A DNA stretch of 64,000 bases, from positions 25,327 to 89,326 of the forward strand of contig NZ_BNJG01000008.1 of NCBI RefSeq assembly GCF_016587375.1, in the 5' to 3' direction. This stretch comes from Ktedonobacter robiniae (GTDB taxonomy: Bacteria > Chloroflexota > Ktedonobacteria > Ktedonobacterales > Ktedonobacteraceae). Under the pieces are notes generated by a model. That model saw nothing but the letters and a program-made list of their open reading frames with translations. It did no database searches and was not told where the DNA came from. Position 1 is the first letter of the stretch, and the number at the start of each line of letters is the position of its first letter. Shown one piece after another: positions 9,844 through 18,369 of the stretch. The translations under genes and the position numbers were made by a program.

Positions 9844-9942
9844 ATCTCTCTTGTTCCTTTCCTTTTCTTGACACCCAACAGAGCACATGCTATTATCACA
9901 ATGTTAAGATAATAAACGAAATAAAAGTCAATGTCAAGTATT

Positions 9943-9952
9943 TTAACGTTAA
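9943..9952. promoter_or_regulatory. Candidate MarR operator
   Basis: TTAACGTTAA is a perfect 10-bp palindrome in the AT-rich intergenic space between the divergent cupin and marR genes. A related half site, TGTTAAGA, lies about 40 bp away. The position suggests repression of both genes by the MarR protein. Confidence 0.35.
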
Positions 9953-9978
9953 GTTATTTGTATGGCTGGGAGGAATAC

Positions 9979-10479
9979 ATGGCTGATGCAATTGACAAGG
10001 TAATGGATCAATGGCACGGGGAGCGTCCCGACGTTGACCTCTGGTCGATGGGCGTTCTCGGTCGGGTCGCGCGGCTCTCACGTGTGCTGGAAAGGGAGTA
10101 TAAGAAGTTTTTCAGCGAGCACGGGTTGGAGGCGTTTGAGTTTGATGTGCTCACGACACTGCGTCGATCAGGAGAGCCATATGAACTCACTGCCTCTGCC
10201 TTACTCAAGGCGGCATTGGTGACCTCCGGGGCCATCACAAATCGTATTGATCGCATGGAGGCCAGAGGCTTCGTCGAGCGGGTGCGAGATCTTGATGATC
10301 GACGTTCCGTCCGTATCCGACTCACACCGCATGGACGCGAAGTTTTGGACAGAATCTTCAGTCTCCATGCCGCGAACATGGAGCGCATACTCCAGCCCTT
10401 GGACCGAGAAGAATGTGAACAGCTTGCGAATATGCTCCGCACCTTGCTGGAGTCCTTTGGGGATACCTTCCTGGAGTGA
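9979..10479 (+). CDS. MarR-family transcriptional regulator
   Basis: About 166 residues from ATG 9979, which follows GGGAGGAATAC; an upstream ATG at 9931 lacks such a site. The winged helix is visible as the HTH segment LLKAALVTSGAITNRIDRM and the wing VRDLDDRRSVRIRLTPHG. It probably controls itself and the divergent cupin gene. The ligand is unknown. Confidence 0.9.
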   Translation: MADAIDKVMDQWHGERPDVDLWSMGVLGRVARLSRVLEREYKKFFSEHGLEAFEFDVLTTLRRSGEPYELTASALLKAALVTSGAITNRIDRMEARGFVERVRDLDDRRSVRIRLTPHGREVLDRIFSLHAANMERILQPLDREECEQLANMLRTLLESFGDTFLE

Positions 10480-10544
10480 GCGGCAGTGTCCTGCAAGCAC
10501 CACTGCCTTCTCTTTGTGCTCTGAATACGCTCAAATAGTAGATA

Positions 10545-10570
10545 GCCTCCTGCGATGCATCGCAGGAGGC
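10545..10570. terminator. 26-bp perfect palindrome after marR
   Basis: GCCTCCTGCGATG followed at once by its reverse complement, 65 bp past the marR stop. It is a probable transcription terminator hairpin, although only a weak T-rich stretch follows. Confidence 0.5.
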
Positions 10571-10651
10571 GCGCTTCATCTTTGGGGGTATGTCACGTTT
10601 TCTTTTCTGCGGTGATATTACTAGCGAAATTTGTGTAGCAAAGGAACACAC

Positions 10652-11200
10652 ATGCAGCTAGAACAAAGGGATGAAAACATTCAAGACACACCTCTCCATG
10701 CGACGCTCTTTGACCAGCACGGTAAGGCTATTCTTGGCTACCTTCGCCTGCATACGCCCTCGTTAGAGGATGCGGAGGACCTGATGCTAGAAGTATTTAT
10801 CGCCGCATTGGAAAAGGAGAGTTTACCTATACTTTCGCCGGGCGAGCAACTGGCCTGGTTACGAAAAGTTGCTTAAAACAAGCTGTTCAACAGCTACCGA
10901 CGAACACAACGACATCCACAAACTTCACTAGACGCAATCTCGGACCTGCTTTTCTCGGAGGAGGGACCAGAGCAGGTTGTTTTGCAACGCGAGGCATATC
11001 AACAACTGCGTGCCCATATCAAGCGACTTCCTGTGCTTCAGCAACAAACCCTACAATTGCGTTATCATTATGGGCTGAGTTGTGCTGAAATCGCTGTTTT
11101 ACTTCAAAAACGCGAAGAAGCAGTACGTAAATTACTTTCACGCACTGTACAGTCTCTGCGACATTTATATAGGCAAGCAGAAGGAGAAAATAAATGCTAG
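10652..11200 (+). pseudogene. ECF-type RNA polymerase sigma factor with an in-frame TAA
   Basis: Region 2 (LHTPSLEDAEDLMLEVFIAA, then LAWLRKVA) and region 4 (LRYHYGLSCAEIAVLLQKREEAVRKLLSR) lie in the same frame but are separated by TAA at 10874-10876, exactly where homologues carry a basic residue before NKLFNSYRR. The reading frame is otherwise perfect, about 182 codons. The likely cause is one nonsense codon, giving a pseudogene or a split product. A stand-alone region-4 peptide from an internal start is possible. The 3' end overlaps the next gene by 7 bp (ATGCTAG), so the two formed an operon in which the membrane protein may have been the sigma partner. Confidence 0.8.
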
Positions 11201-12645
11201 ACCGCGAGGATCTATTGCCCGAAGAACAGGCGTCTCCTGAATTGCTCAAGGAATTGCAGGTACTCTATCAAATGCATTCTGACGAAAAGCAACTACTGCT
11301 ACGAACCAGAGTGCGCCTGGCAAAAATGTCCGTGCCGCTGTCTTCAGATGCTCAGGGACCTTCCGCGAAGATGCAGAGAAAAGCATCGAAACAGGCACGA
11401 GGATTTCCCATCCCAGCTACACGACCCTGGTTGCGGAGTCTCAATACGCTGGCTGCAGTTCTTATCGTTACGTTAATCGTTAGCGCGCTTGTGCTTACCT
11501 TCTCGCTGGTTCGCAATGCCAGAGTTGCCAAAGACAATACATCGCAAGTGGCTACTTCTCATGAGCCAGCGCCGAAGCTCATAGAGCTTACAGAGGGGGA
11601 GCGCTTATGTATGGTGAACGAAAAGGATGGATGGTCTATCGGAATAGGAAGCCAGGATGCCTGGGGCTCTATTTTGCGTACCACTGATGGAGGCAAGAGT
11701 TGGAAACTGGTAACACCGCCTGGAATTCATCGTGTCTCCGACCTCTACATTCTCGATAACAATACCGCCTGGTTACCGATATGGGATCAAACAAAAAGCC
11801 CGTATCCTGTATGGCTCTACCGCACAATTAATGGCGGCACATCATGGCAACGCTTTACTTTCTCAGGAAGCGATATCCAATCGCTTACATTTACTGATCA
11901 GAATCATGGTTGGGCAGTAAAGACTCAACAGCCGCAGCAAAATACGTCACAGTCTCAATCACAGCAGACAATTGGGGGTAGCATCCAGCAAAAACCTACT
12001 CTGCCTAAAAACACCCTTCTGCACACACATGATGGAGGCAAGACCTGGCAAAGCGTCGCGCCTTTTCCCGCTGGAATGGGAGGCAGCTTATACTTCATCG
12101 ATGAGCAAACTGGTTGGACGACAGGCGTTGATAAACCTGGAATCGAGATAATAATGTCAATCTACATCACTCACAATGGAGGCAGGACCTGGCAAAAACA
12201 ATCCTTGCCCAATACCCCAGGAAAACTCGCTATGGCACAACAACCCATCTTCTTTGACAAGAGTACAGGGTACTTCTTAGCCCGATTTGATACGCCCAAC
12301 ATACAGTGGTATGCCTATACAACACATGATGGCGGTAACTCATGGCAGAGAAGTAACACCGCAGTACCCAGTTCAGTACGTCTACTTGTAGACGACCAAC
12401 ACGCAATAGGAGCCACCCTTGACCAGAAATCCGATCTGAAAGATATCTTCATCCTGAACTTGACAGACAATCGAACGGTTTCTACCTCTCCCAATAGGAA
12501 TGGAACGCTTATTGATTATAGCTTTCCCACTGTACGCGTGGGCTTTGTTTTTAAACAGACATCAAGCAGTGCTATCGATCTTTATAAGACAATCGATGGT
12601 GGCAAGACCTGGTTCAAGGTAAGTACCTTGCCGAAAGCTGCATAA
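11194..12645 (+). CDS. Membrane-anchored YCF48/BNR-type beta-propeller protein
   Basis: 483 residues. About 85 soluble N-terminal residues precede one membrane helix (LAAVLIVTLIVSALVLTFSL, about residues 88-107). The rest is an extracellular propeller with six (D/N)GG-x-(S/T)W repeats, such as DGGKSWKL, NGGTSWQR, DGGKTWQS, NGGRTWQK, DGGNSWQR and DGGKTWFK. This repeat is typical of YCF48-like and sialidase-type propellers. Its start lies in the sigma gene's last codons. An anti-sigma or sensor role is inferred from that coupling. A strong terminator follows. Confidence 0.85.
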   Translation: MLDREDLLPEEQASPELLKELQVLYQMHSDEKQLLLRTRVRLAKMSVPLSSDAQGPSAKMQRKASKQARGFPIPATRPWLRSLNTLAAVLIVTLIVSALVLTFSLVRNARVAKDNTSQVATSHEPAPKLIELTEGERLCMVNEKDGWSIGIGSQDAWGSILRTTDGGKSWKLVTPPGIHRVSDLYILDNNTAWLPIWDQTKSPYPVWLYRTINGGTSWQRFTFSGSDIQSLTFTDQNHGWAVKTQQPQQNTSQSQSQQTIGGSIQQKPTLPKNTLLHTHDGGKTWQSVAPFPAGMGGSLYFIDEQTGWTTGVDKPGIEIIMSIYITHNGGRTWQKQSLPNTPGKLAMAQQPIFFDKSTGYFLARFDTPNIQWYAYTTHDGGNSWQRSNTAVPSSVRLLVDDQHAIGATLDQKSDLKDIFILNLTDNRTVSTSPNRNGTLIDYSFPTVRVGFVFKQTSSSAIDLYKTIDGGKTWFKVSTLPKAA

Positions 12646-12705
12646 CAGGTATCAAAACGCGCCGTAAAACCCCTGTCTTGGACATGTCTTTTCTACACAT
12701 GTAAC

Positions 12706-12768
12706 AATGGCAAATGAACGGAAAACAGCTGCCTCTCATCGGCAGCTGTTTTCCGTTCATTTGCCATT
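12706..12768. terminator. Strong terminator after the propeller gene
   Basis: An inverted repeat with arms of about 27 bp, from AATGGCAAATGAACGG to CCGTTCATTTGCCATT, between convergent genes. It can serve both directions. Confidence 0.75.
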
Positions 12769-12859
12769 GCTCACTTCCCATGGATGTGTTCGAGCCATAT
12801 GAATGCTTCACCTCATCTGGTTTTCCTTTCATTGTATCAATCGGTTTTCAAATAAGCTC

Positions 12860-13768
12860 TTAGCAAAGATCGCGCGCAATTTCTACACAGCGTTTGATTG
12901 CCCATTGAGCGATGTTCCATTCCTGCTGGAGAGCTGTTTCATAGACTTCGGTCAGGCCAATGCGTAATTGATAACAAAGAATCCGTTCCTGATAAGTGGG
13001 GAGGCTTGGGAAGTGATTCCCAAAGTAGGTGGCCTGTTCCCTCATACACTCCAGCCAGGGACTCCAGAAATAGGCGGTCGCGACATCAAACAGGGGATCG
13101 CCATACTTAGCATTCTCCCAATCGAGTACGGCGGTGATGCGCTCTCCATCAGTGAGTACATTATTCGAGCCGAAATCACCGTGAACCAGGGCGCGCTCCT
13201 CCGGACACTGCTTTACGAGAGCGAGAAACGTCTTGAGCACTTCCTGGCACACAGCAAGTTCTTTCGTGGGTAGCGCGCGTTCCCAAGCATAAGTCTGTGG
13301 CTCTAGAAGAAACTCCCGCCATGTCACATAGACTCCCTGTCCAGATGCGTCAAAATCGCCAAAGCCCGTGGTATCATCCGGATCAAAATTGCTCAATGCC
13401 AGCCAGACATCAGCAGTTGGCTTCAGGAGGCGTTGAAGCGTAGCACTATCGACATCCTGAAGTGTGATGCCTGGCATTTTTTCGCTTATACAGAAGGCAT
13501 GTTGCGCATCAATATATCCCGTCTGGATGACACGTGGAATAGGGACTTGCTCGGAATGGAAATGGTGATAAGCGTAGGCATCTTTTTGAAAGCCCGCGAT
13601 GGAGGGGTTGATGCGAATGATGTACTCGGCACTACCACACTTGAAGGAAAAGGCCTGCGACTCTTCGCCTTCAATCATCTGCTGGAGAGTGTCTACCTCA
13701 CTTCTATAGTGATCACGAAGAAAGGTTTTTATTGCTTCCAGATCTAGTGTCGTCTTCTGTTTACTCAT
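12860..13768 (-). CDS. Aminoglycoside phosphotransferase-family kinase
   Basis: 302 residues of the APH/choline-kinase fold. The catalytic loop LVHGDFGSNNVLTDG has the HxD...N motif and the metal-binding loop ITAVLDWENAKYGDP follows; the N-lobe (FSFKCGSAEYIIRIN) supplies the ATP lysine region. The best remembered relatives are hygromycin-type phosphotransferases, but many family members are metabolic kinases. It transfers phosphate from ATP to a small hydroxylated substrate; resistance is possible but unproven. Single gene. Confidence 0.82.
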   Translation of the reverse strand: MSKQKTTLDLEAIKTFLRDHYRSEVDTLQQMIEGEESQAFSFKCGSAEYIIRINPSIAGFQKDAYAYHHFHSEQVPIPRVIQTGYIDAQHAFCISEKMPGITLQDVDSATLQRLLKPTADVWLALSNFDPDDTTGFGDFDASGQGVYVTWREFLLEPQTYAWERALPTKELAVCQEVLKTFLALVKQCPEERALVHGDFGSNNVLTDGERITAVLDWENAKYGDPLFDVATAYFWSPWLECMREQATYFGNHFPSLPTYQERILCYQLRIGLTEVYETALQQEWNIAQWAIKRCVEIARDLC

Positions 13769-13845
13769 ACGCAGAAGTATACACTATGCGTGAGGGGGAC
13801 GACGCGTGCTTCAGCAGCGTCGTCCCCATTCTCAATCCTACCGCG

Positions 13846-15084
13846 CTAAGCCTTGACCGCGATCTCTGCCAGGGCTTTGTGGAAGACGCGGCCAAGGCGC
13901 GCGATGCCCTCGCGGATCTGCTCAGGGGTGGCGTTGGAGAAGCTCAGGCGCAGGGTGTTGTCGCCACCGCCCTGCGCGTGGAAGGACGTTCCAGGCACAA
14001 AGGCTACGTTCTCTTTGACCGCCTCGCGCAGCAGTTCGGTCGAGTTCAGGCCTTCTGGGAGGACGACCCAGAGGAACATGCCACCCTGGGGACGTGTCCA
14101 GCGAATGCCTGCCGGGAAGTACTCCTCCATAGCCTGCAACATGATGTTGCGCCGCTCGCCATAGGTGCGGCGAATGAGCGGAATATGTTGCTCGATGAAG
14201 CCCTCACGCAGCAATTCATGGACGATCAGCTGGTTAAGCGAGGCCGTATGGAGGTCTGCGCCCTGCTTGGTCTGGACAAGCTTGCGTATTAGTTCTGGAG
14301 AGGCGACGACCCAGGCCACGCGCAGGCCAGGCGTCAGTACCTTGGAGAAGGTATTGAGCTGAATGATGTTGCCTCGGTATGGCTCGCCTTCGCTCTTGCG
14401 CTGCTGGCTATCCAGCGTGAGCAGGGAAGGGAGGGGCTCGCCCTCGAAGCGCAGTTGTGAGTAGGGATCATCCTCAACGACCGGGACGCCATAGCGGTTG
14501 GCCAGCTCGACCAGTTGCTTGCGACGCTCCAGAGAGAGCGTCACGCCCGAGGGGTTCTGGAAATTGGGCAGGACATACATCAGCTTGGGCTTGAGAGCCA
14601 GCATCTCCTCCAGGGCATCGGTGCACAAACCATTTTCATCGGAGGGGACCGTGATGTAGTCAGCGCCATAAGGAGCCATCGCCTGCAATGCGCCCATATA
14701 GGTTGGGGACTCGACCAGGATGCGGTCACCAGGATTGACCAGCAGGCGCCCGACGAAGTCCAGGCCCTGCTGCGAGCCGGAGACGATAAAGACATTCTCA
14801 GGTGTGATCGTTAGCCCATCGCGGGAGGAGGTCTGCGCGATCAGCTCAAGCAGAGGGCGGTAGCCTTCCGAGGGACCATACTGCAGGGCCTGCACACCAC
14901 GCTCCTGAAGGACCTTCTGTGTGGCGGATGCGACCTTCTCTACCGGAAAGATCTCAGCGGCAGGCAAACCGCCCGCGAAGGAGATCACCTCAGGCTGCTC
15001 GGTAAGCTTGAGGAGGTCGCGAATGGCGGAACTCTTCATCAGTTGGATGCGTTGCGCGTAGTGCTGGTCCCAAAAGTCTGGCAT
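13846..15084 (-). CDS. PLP-dependent class I aminotransferase (LysN/2-aminoadipate type)
   Basis: 412 residues with no N-terminal GntR domain, so an enzyme and not a MocR regulator. The PLP lysine is in IIQLNTFSKVLTPGLRVAWV, the family aspartate in VVEDDPYSQLRF, and the phosphate-binding start in FIVSGSQQGLDFVGRLLV. The C-terminal arginine region is TLRLSFSNATPEQIREGI. The family transaminates 2-aminoadipate, aromatic or branched-chain amino acids with 2-oxoglutarate. Single gene; the substrate is not resolved. Confidence 0.88.
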   Translation of the reverse strand: MPDFWDQHYAQRIQLMKSSAIRDLLKLTEQPEVISFAGGLPAAEIFPVEKVASATQKVLQERGVQALQYGPSEGYRPLLELIAQTSSRDGLTITPENVFIVSGSQQGLDFVGRLLVNPGDRILVESPTYMGALQAMAPYGADYITVPSDENGLCTDALEEMLALKPKLMYVLPNFQNPSGVTLSLERRKQLVELANRYGVPVVEDDPYSQLRFEGEPLPSLLTLDSQQRKSEGEPYRGNIIQLNTFSKVLTPGLRVAWVVASPELIRKLVQTKQGADLHTASLNQLIVHELLREGFIEQHIPLIRRTYGERRNIMLQAMEEYFPAGIRWTRPQGGMFLWVVLPEGLNSTELLREAVKENVAFVPGTSFHAQGGGDNTLRLSFSNATPEQIREGIARLGRVFHKALAEIAVKA

Positions 15085-15325
15085 GGATAGGCTCCTTTTG
15101 TATTTGCTTTTTCTGTATTTTTTACTGGAGATAACGTTCAGTGTAGAGTGTGATGGATAGCATGTCTACAGCCAATGGCAGTCAATGTTGGGTTAAAGTA
15201 TAGCAATTGGCTCCCTTCGATGCACAAGATATCCCCCTTTTGGGCGGCGCTAGCCTGGTTGTGGTTGTATTGGGTTAAATAAATACTTCTTGCTAAATGA
15301 AAGCATAGTGTGCGAATAATAGAAC

Positions 15326-16276
15326 ATGAAGCTCTTCTTTGGGCTGGAAAGGATCACAATCAACGCTATGCAACTTGTTATTCTAGGGATACTCCTGCTT
15401 GCCATTCCCGTGAGTATTTGGCTTATACTCTGTCTCGAAACTTTGGTAAGTCCTTCCTCTCGAAGAGGATTGGTTGATATGAATCCACTTCTCTTTTTAA
15501 TTGCATTCTTGGGCGCGTTCACAGGTGAATGGTTATTGCTCGGACTCTGGATTGCTGGACTCTTTCTCCTTGCTTCTGGAATTGCGGAAATCGGGCATTT
15601 TTCACTTGAATTTATCCTTTTCAGCGAGGGCCTGGCCTTTCTAGCCAGTATCCTGACACTGGTATGGTGGTTTCGCAGATCACGGCCAAATACGCATACT
15701 ACCTCTGTTGCTCCAACCATCACATCCTCGACTCCTCCTGTGTCTGCGCAAAAGGTGCCAGTATGTCTGCGGGCATCGGCAGCCCCCGCCGTCTTACACT
15801 TAAACACCCCATATAATTCTGGTAACATTACCATCACAGTTCATGAGTACAAAAAGCGTCGCGCGTTTCGCCCTATGCTTAACCGCTTTGAAGCTGGCTG
15901 GAAGGAGCAGGGGCAGCCCAAAACATGGTTTGTCGAATTACAATGCACGATACGAAATAACTCTACAGACCAGGTTTATATCTGGGGGCAGCTGGAAGAG
16001 ATTGTACCCGATGATGTCATGCCCCATCCTCCTCACAAATTACGCCAGTTTCCTCCCATCAACGCTGATGACAGCAACGACATCGTACCTGGCAGCGCGG
16101 ACCTCACTCATATCAAACATCGTTTCGAGGTCAAAGATCTCATAGAAACAAATGTATTCTTCAAGCTCAATGAAAGCATGAATCTTCAGATGATGGCCTT
16201 TTCACTGTACGTTTCGTCTACACAATCCGGAGTATACAGCGAATATCCTCCTCTCTTTAGCATTGATGTATCATAA
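15326..16276 (+). CDS. Membrane protein with a C-terminal beta-rich domain
   Basis: 316 residues. Three hydrophobic helices occupy roughly residues 10-33, 52-80 and 92-115. The remaining ~180 residues are soluble and beta-rich (NITITVHEYKKRR, TWFVELQCTIRNNSTDQVYI), like the DUF4352/immunoglobulin-like domains attached to membrane anchors. The ATG at 15326 lacks a strong ribosome site; a start a little downstream at 15368 is possible. The function is not recognised. Confidence 0.6.
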   Translation: MKLFFGLERITINAMQLVILGILLLAIPVSIWLILCLETLVSPSSRRGLVDMNPLLFLIAFLGAFTGEWLLLGLWIAGLFLLASGIAEIGHFSLEFILFSEGLAFLASILTLVWWFRRSRPNTHTTSVAPTITSSTPPVSAQKVPVCLRASAAPAVLHLNTPYNSGNITITVHEYKKRRAFRPMLNRFEAGWKEQGQPKTWFVELQCTIRNNSTDQVYIWGQLEEIVPDDVMPHPPHKLRQFPPINADDSNDIVPGSADLTHIKHRFEVKDLIETNVFFKLNESMNLQMMAFSLYVSSTQSGVYSEYPPLFSIDVS

Positions 16277-16496
16277 CTATTTTTGCCACAATAAATGGGC
16301 TTTGCACAAAAATGGTATTCAGCGTAAGAGCAGATAAGTAGTTTTTTAAATTTGTGTTGAAGTATAGGATCAATTTTGTCCGTTATTCAGGGTATACTGC
16401 TCGTGAGGCGAGGATGAACGGGTCTGTGGTGAGTATGAGTGACGAACTTGTATGTACAAGGAAGAGCGTTTCTAGCAAGAAGAGAAGGAGCTAAAG

Positions 16497-16886
16497 ATGA
16501 AATTGACCTATATTCCCCTGATCGTTGCCGACTTTCCAGTGGCGCTTCGCTTCTGGCGTGACGTGGCAAAGCTGCCTGTAACATACAGCGATGAGGCGAT
16601 GGGCTATGCCTCGTTTGACACGGGCAGCACTACCTTGCTGCTTCTAAGTGCAGCACTCGCCAATGCGGGTAAGATTTCGACTTTGGCAGCACCGTCCCAG
16701 AACCATTCCATGTATCTCTCTTTCCAGGTGGATAACGTTGATGCCACTTATGCTGATCTGATCGCGGGCGGAGCCACATCAGTCTATGAACCGCGAGATT
16801 TTCCAAATATGCAGGCACGCCAGGCCCACATCACTGATCCCGATGGTCATTTGATCGAGCTCTACACACCATTCCCTAAAGCCTAA
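16497..16886 (+). CDS. VOC-superfamily (glyoxalase-like) protein
   Basis: 129 residues forming two beta-alpha-beta-beta-beta modules. The start MKLTYIPLIVADFPVALRFWRDV and the end ARQAHITDPDGHLIELYTP are typical, with the metal-ligand Glu in IELY. The start follows GAAGAGAAGGAG. It is probably co-transcribed with the DinB-like gene 15 bp downstream. VOC proteins include isomerases, dioxygenases and antibiotic-binding proteins; which one is not clear. Confidence 0.85.
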   Translation: MKLTYIPLIVADFPVALRFWRDVAKLPVTYSDEAMGYASFDTGSTTLLLLSAALANAGKISTLAAPSQNHSMYLSFQVDNVDATYADLIAGGATSVYEPRDFPNMQARQAHITDPDGHLIELYTPFPKA

Positions 16887-16901
16887 GAAAGATGTAAGCG
16901 T

Positions 16902-17540
16902 ATGACAAACATTTATCTGGAAGTAGGCGAGAAGAAAGTTGCGGCCTGTTCTCTGGAGTGGCCTGGCTGGTGTCGTTTTGCGAAAACGGAGGAGGCGGCG
17001 ATCCAGGCTCTTATGGCATATGCTCCCCGCTACAACGTGATCGCTCACAAAGCGGGGCTGGAGTTCAATCCAGGTGAAGCTGTGGTTGTCGAGCGTGTAA
17101 CCGGCGACTCGGGCACGGAGTTCGGTGCTCCCTCAGTCATGGTCGCTAGCGACACGGTACCGCTCGATGCTGCGACAGCCGCACGCTGGGTTGCCTTGTT
17201 GCGAGCGGCCTGGGAACTGCTGGACGAGGTGGTTGCTGTCTCGCCCAGCACCCTGCGCAAAGGGCCACGCGGTGGCGGACGTGAGCGCGACGAAGTCTAT
17301 CGCCACGTTATCGAGGTCGAGCGCACCTACGCGCGCAAAATCGGCGTGCGCCACAAGCCCTTCCCGCCCGGTGACCGCAACGCCCTGGCTGCGCTGCGTG
17401 AGGATATGGGCTCTGTCCTGAGCAGGCCCTCCGATGGGGCGCCCCTGGCTCCTGGTGGCTGGTCTAATGCCTATGCCCTCCGGCGCATTGCCTGGCACGT
17501 TATCGATCATATCTGGGAGATCGAGGACCGTCGAGATTAA
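16902..17540 (+). CDS. DinB-like / uncharacterised protein
   Basis: 212 residues. An N-terminal region (CSLEWPGWCRFAKTEEAAIQAL) resembles a short HicB-like or antitoxin-like module. The C-terminal part (YRHVIEVERTYARKIG ... AWHVIDHIWEIEDR) carries the spaced histidines of DinB/YfiT-type metal-binding four-helix proteins. It lies in an apparent two-gene operon with the VOC gene, and its stop overlaps the convergent membrane-protein gene by 4 bp. The function is unknown; a thiol transferase or metal-dependent hydrolase is possible. Confidence 0.65.
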   Translation: MTNIYLEVGEKKVAACSLEWPGWCRFAKTEEAAIQALMAYAPRYNVIAHKAGLEFNPGEAVVVERVTGDSGTEFGAPSVMVASDTVPLDAATAARWVALLRAAWELLDEVVAVSPSTLRKGPRGGGRERDEVYRHVIEVERTYARKIGVRHKPFPPGDRNALAALREDMGSVLSRPSDGAPLAPGGWSNAYALRRIAWHVIDHIWEIEDRRD

Positions 17541-18301
17541 AATGCGTAGTAGATGTAAAGCTGGCTGAGGAAGTAGAGGGCAATCACGACAAGCATGGCG
17601 ATATGGAGCGCGACGCGTACCCTGGGCGAGAGTGATTGGCCTCGTTTCTCGCTCCATTCTGTAAGCAGGTAGGGGAGAATGAAGAGCGCGGCAAGGATGA
17701 AGGGCAACGCGAGCATAGCCAGGGCAAGTGCGCCGTGAGTGAACATAGTGGCAGCATGTAATCTATACAGGGTGAGCGCCAGCAGGAACATGGCCCCGCC
17801 CAAGGCAAAGGGGAGCGCTGTCAGCCTGCGCAGGCAGGTAAGAATAGAATGTTTAGGATCGATGAGACTTATCAGCCAGCTTCTGATGATGAACGCCAGT
17901 GCGAGAAAGGGAACAAGCAGAACGCAGAGATGCGCAAAGTTAAGGAGCCAGGGCGTGGATAAGTCTGGCAGGAGAAGTGTGATCCATGCGAAATTTATGT
18001 CCCAGCCAACCCTCTCCAGGAGAGCCAGGGGAAGCGGGGCCGCTAGCGTCCCCAGTGTGGTCATTACCAGGAAGCGCTCGCGGGGACGCTCGGAGAGGTG
18101 AGCGTGCCTGGCAAGGAGAGCGGCGCTGCACCAGCCCAGCGCCGCGAGGAGTAGTATGAGCAGGAGTGTGATCGTTAGCGATACTGGCAAGTTGAGGGCA
18201 TGCAGCCGATAGAGCAGCCAGGCACGACCCAGCAGTGGTGGGACGAAAAGCAACCAGACCGGATTGCGCAGTGGTGGAAGCGTCGAGCGCAGATAATGCA
18301 T
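17537..18301 (-). CDS. Multi-pass membrane protein
   Basis: About 254 residues, mostly hydrophobic, with six to seven predicted helices (for example VWLLFVPPLLGRAWLLY, LTITLLLILLLAALGW and ALALAMLALPFILAALFIL). Start 18301 follows CCAGGAATCACGCT. No catalytic motif was recognised. It lies 68 bp downstream of the P450 gene on the same strand, with a strong hairpin in between. Confidence 0.65.
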   Translation of the reverse strand: MHYLRSTLPPLRNPVWLLFVPPLLGRAWLLYRLHALNLPVSLTITLLLILLLAALGWCSAALLARHAHLSERPRERFLVMTTLGTLAAPLPLALLERVGWDINFAWITLLLPDLSTPWLLNFAHLCVLLVPFLALAFIIRSWLISLIDPKHSILTCLRRLTALPFALGGAMFLLALTLYRLHAATMFTHGALALAMLALPFILAALFILPYLLTEWSEKRGQSLSPRVRVALHIAMLVVIALYFLSQLYIYYAF

Positions 18302-18317
18302 AGCGTGATTCCTGGCA

Positions 18318-18345
18318 GGCGCTTGTTTGCTCGCAAACAAGCGCC
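18318..18345 (+). terminator. Hairpin with T-tract, oddly oriented
   Basis: A 13-bp perfect stem (GGCGCTTGTTTGC / GCAAACAAGCGCC) is followed by TTTTTT on the plus strand. Both neighbouring genes are on the minus strand, so it would terminate only antisense transcription in the canonical sense. On the sense strand it sits 17 bases before the membrane-protein start. Confidence 0.55.
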
Positions 18346-18369
18346 TTTTTTATTGAGATGCTAGAAACT

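Noticed and set aside
10874..10876. TAA in the sigma factor as readthrough
   Set aside because: No known recoding signal; a nonsense mutation is the simpler reading.
15250..15837. A 195-residue frame opposite the membrane protein at 15326
   Set aside because: No motif or ribosome site; the plus-strand frame has coherent helices and domain pattern.
18318..18345. Riboswitch or attenuator before the membrane-protein gene
   Set aside because: A single short hairpin with a T-tract on the opposite strand does not support a regulatory RNA claim.
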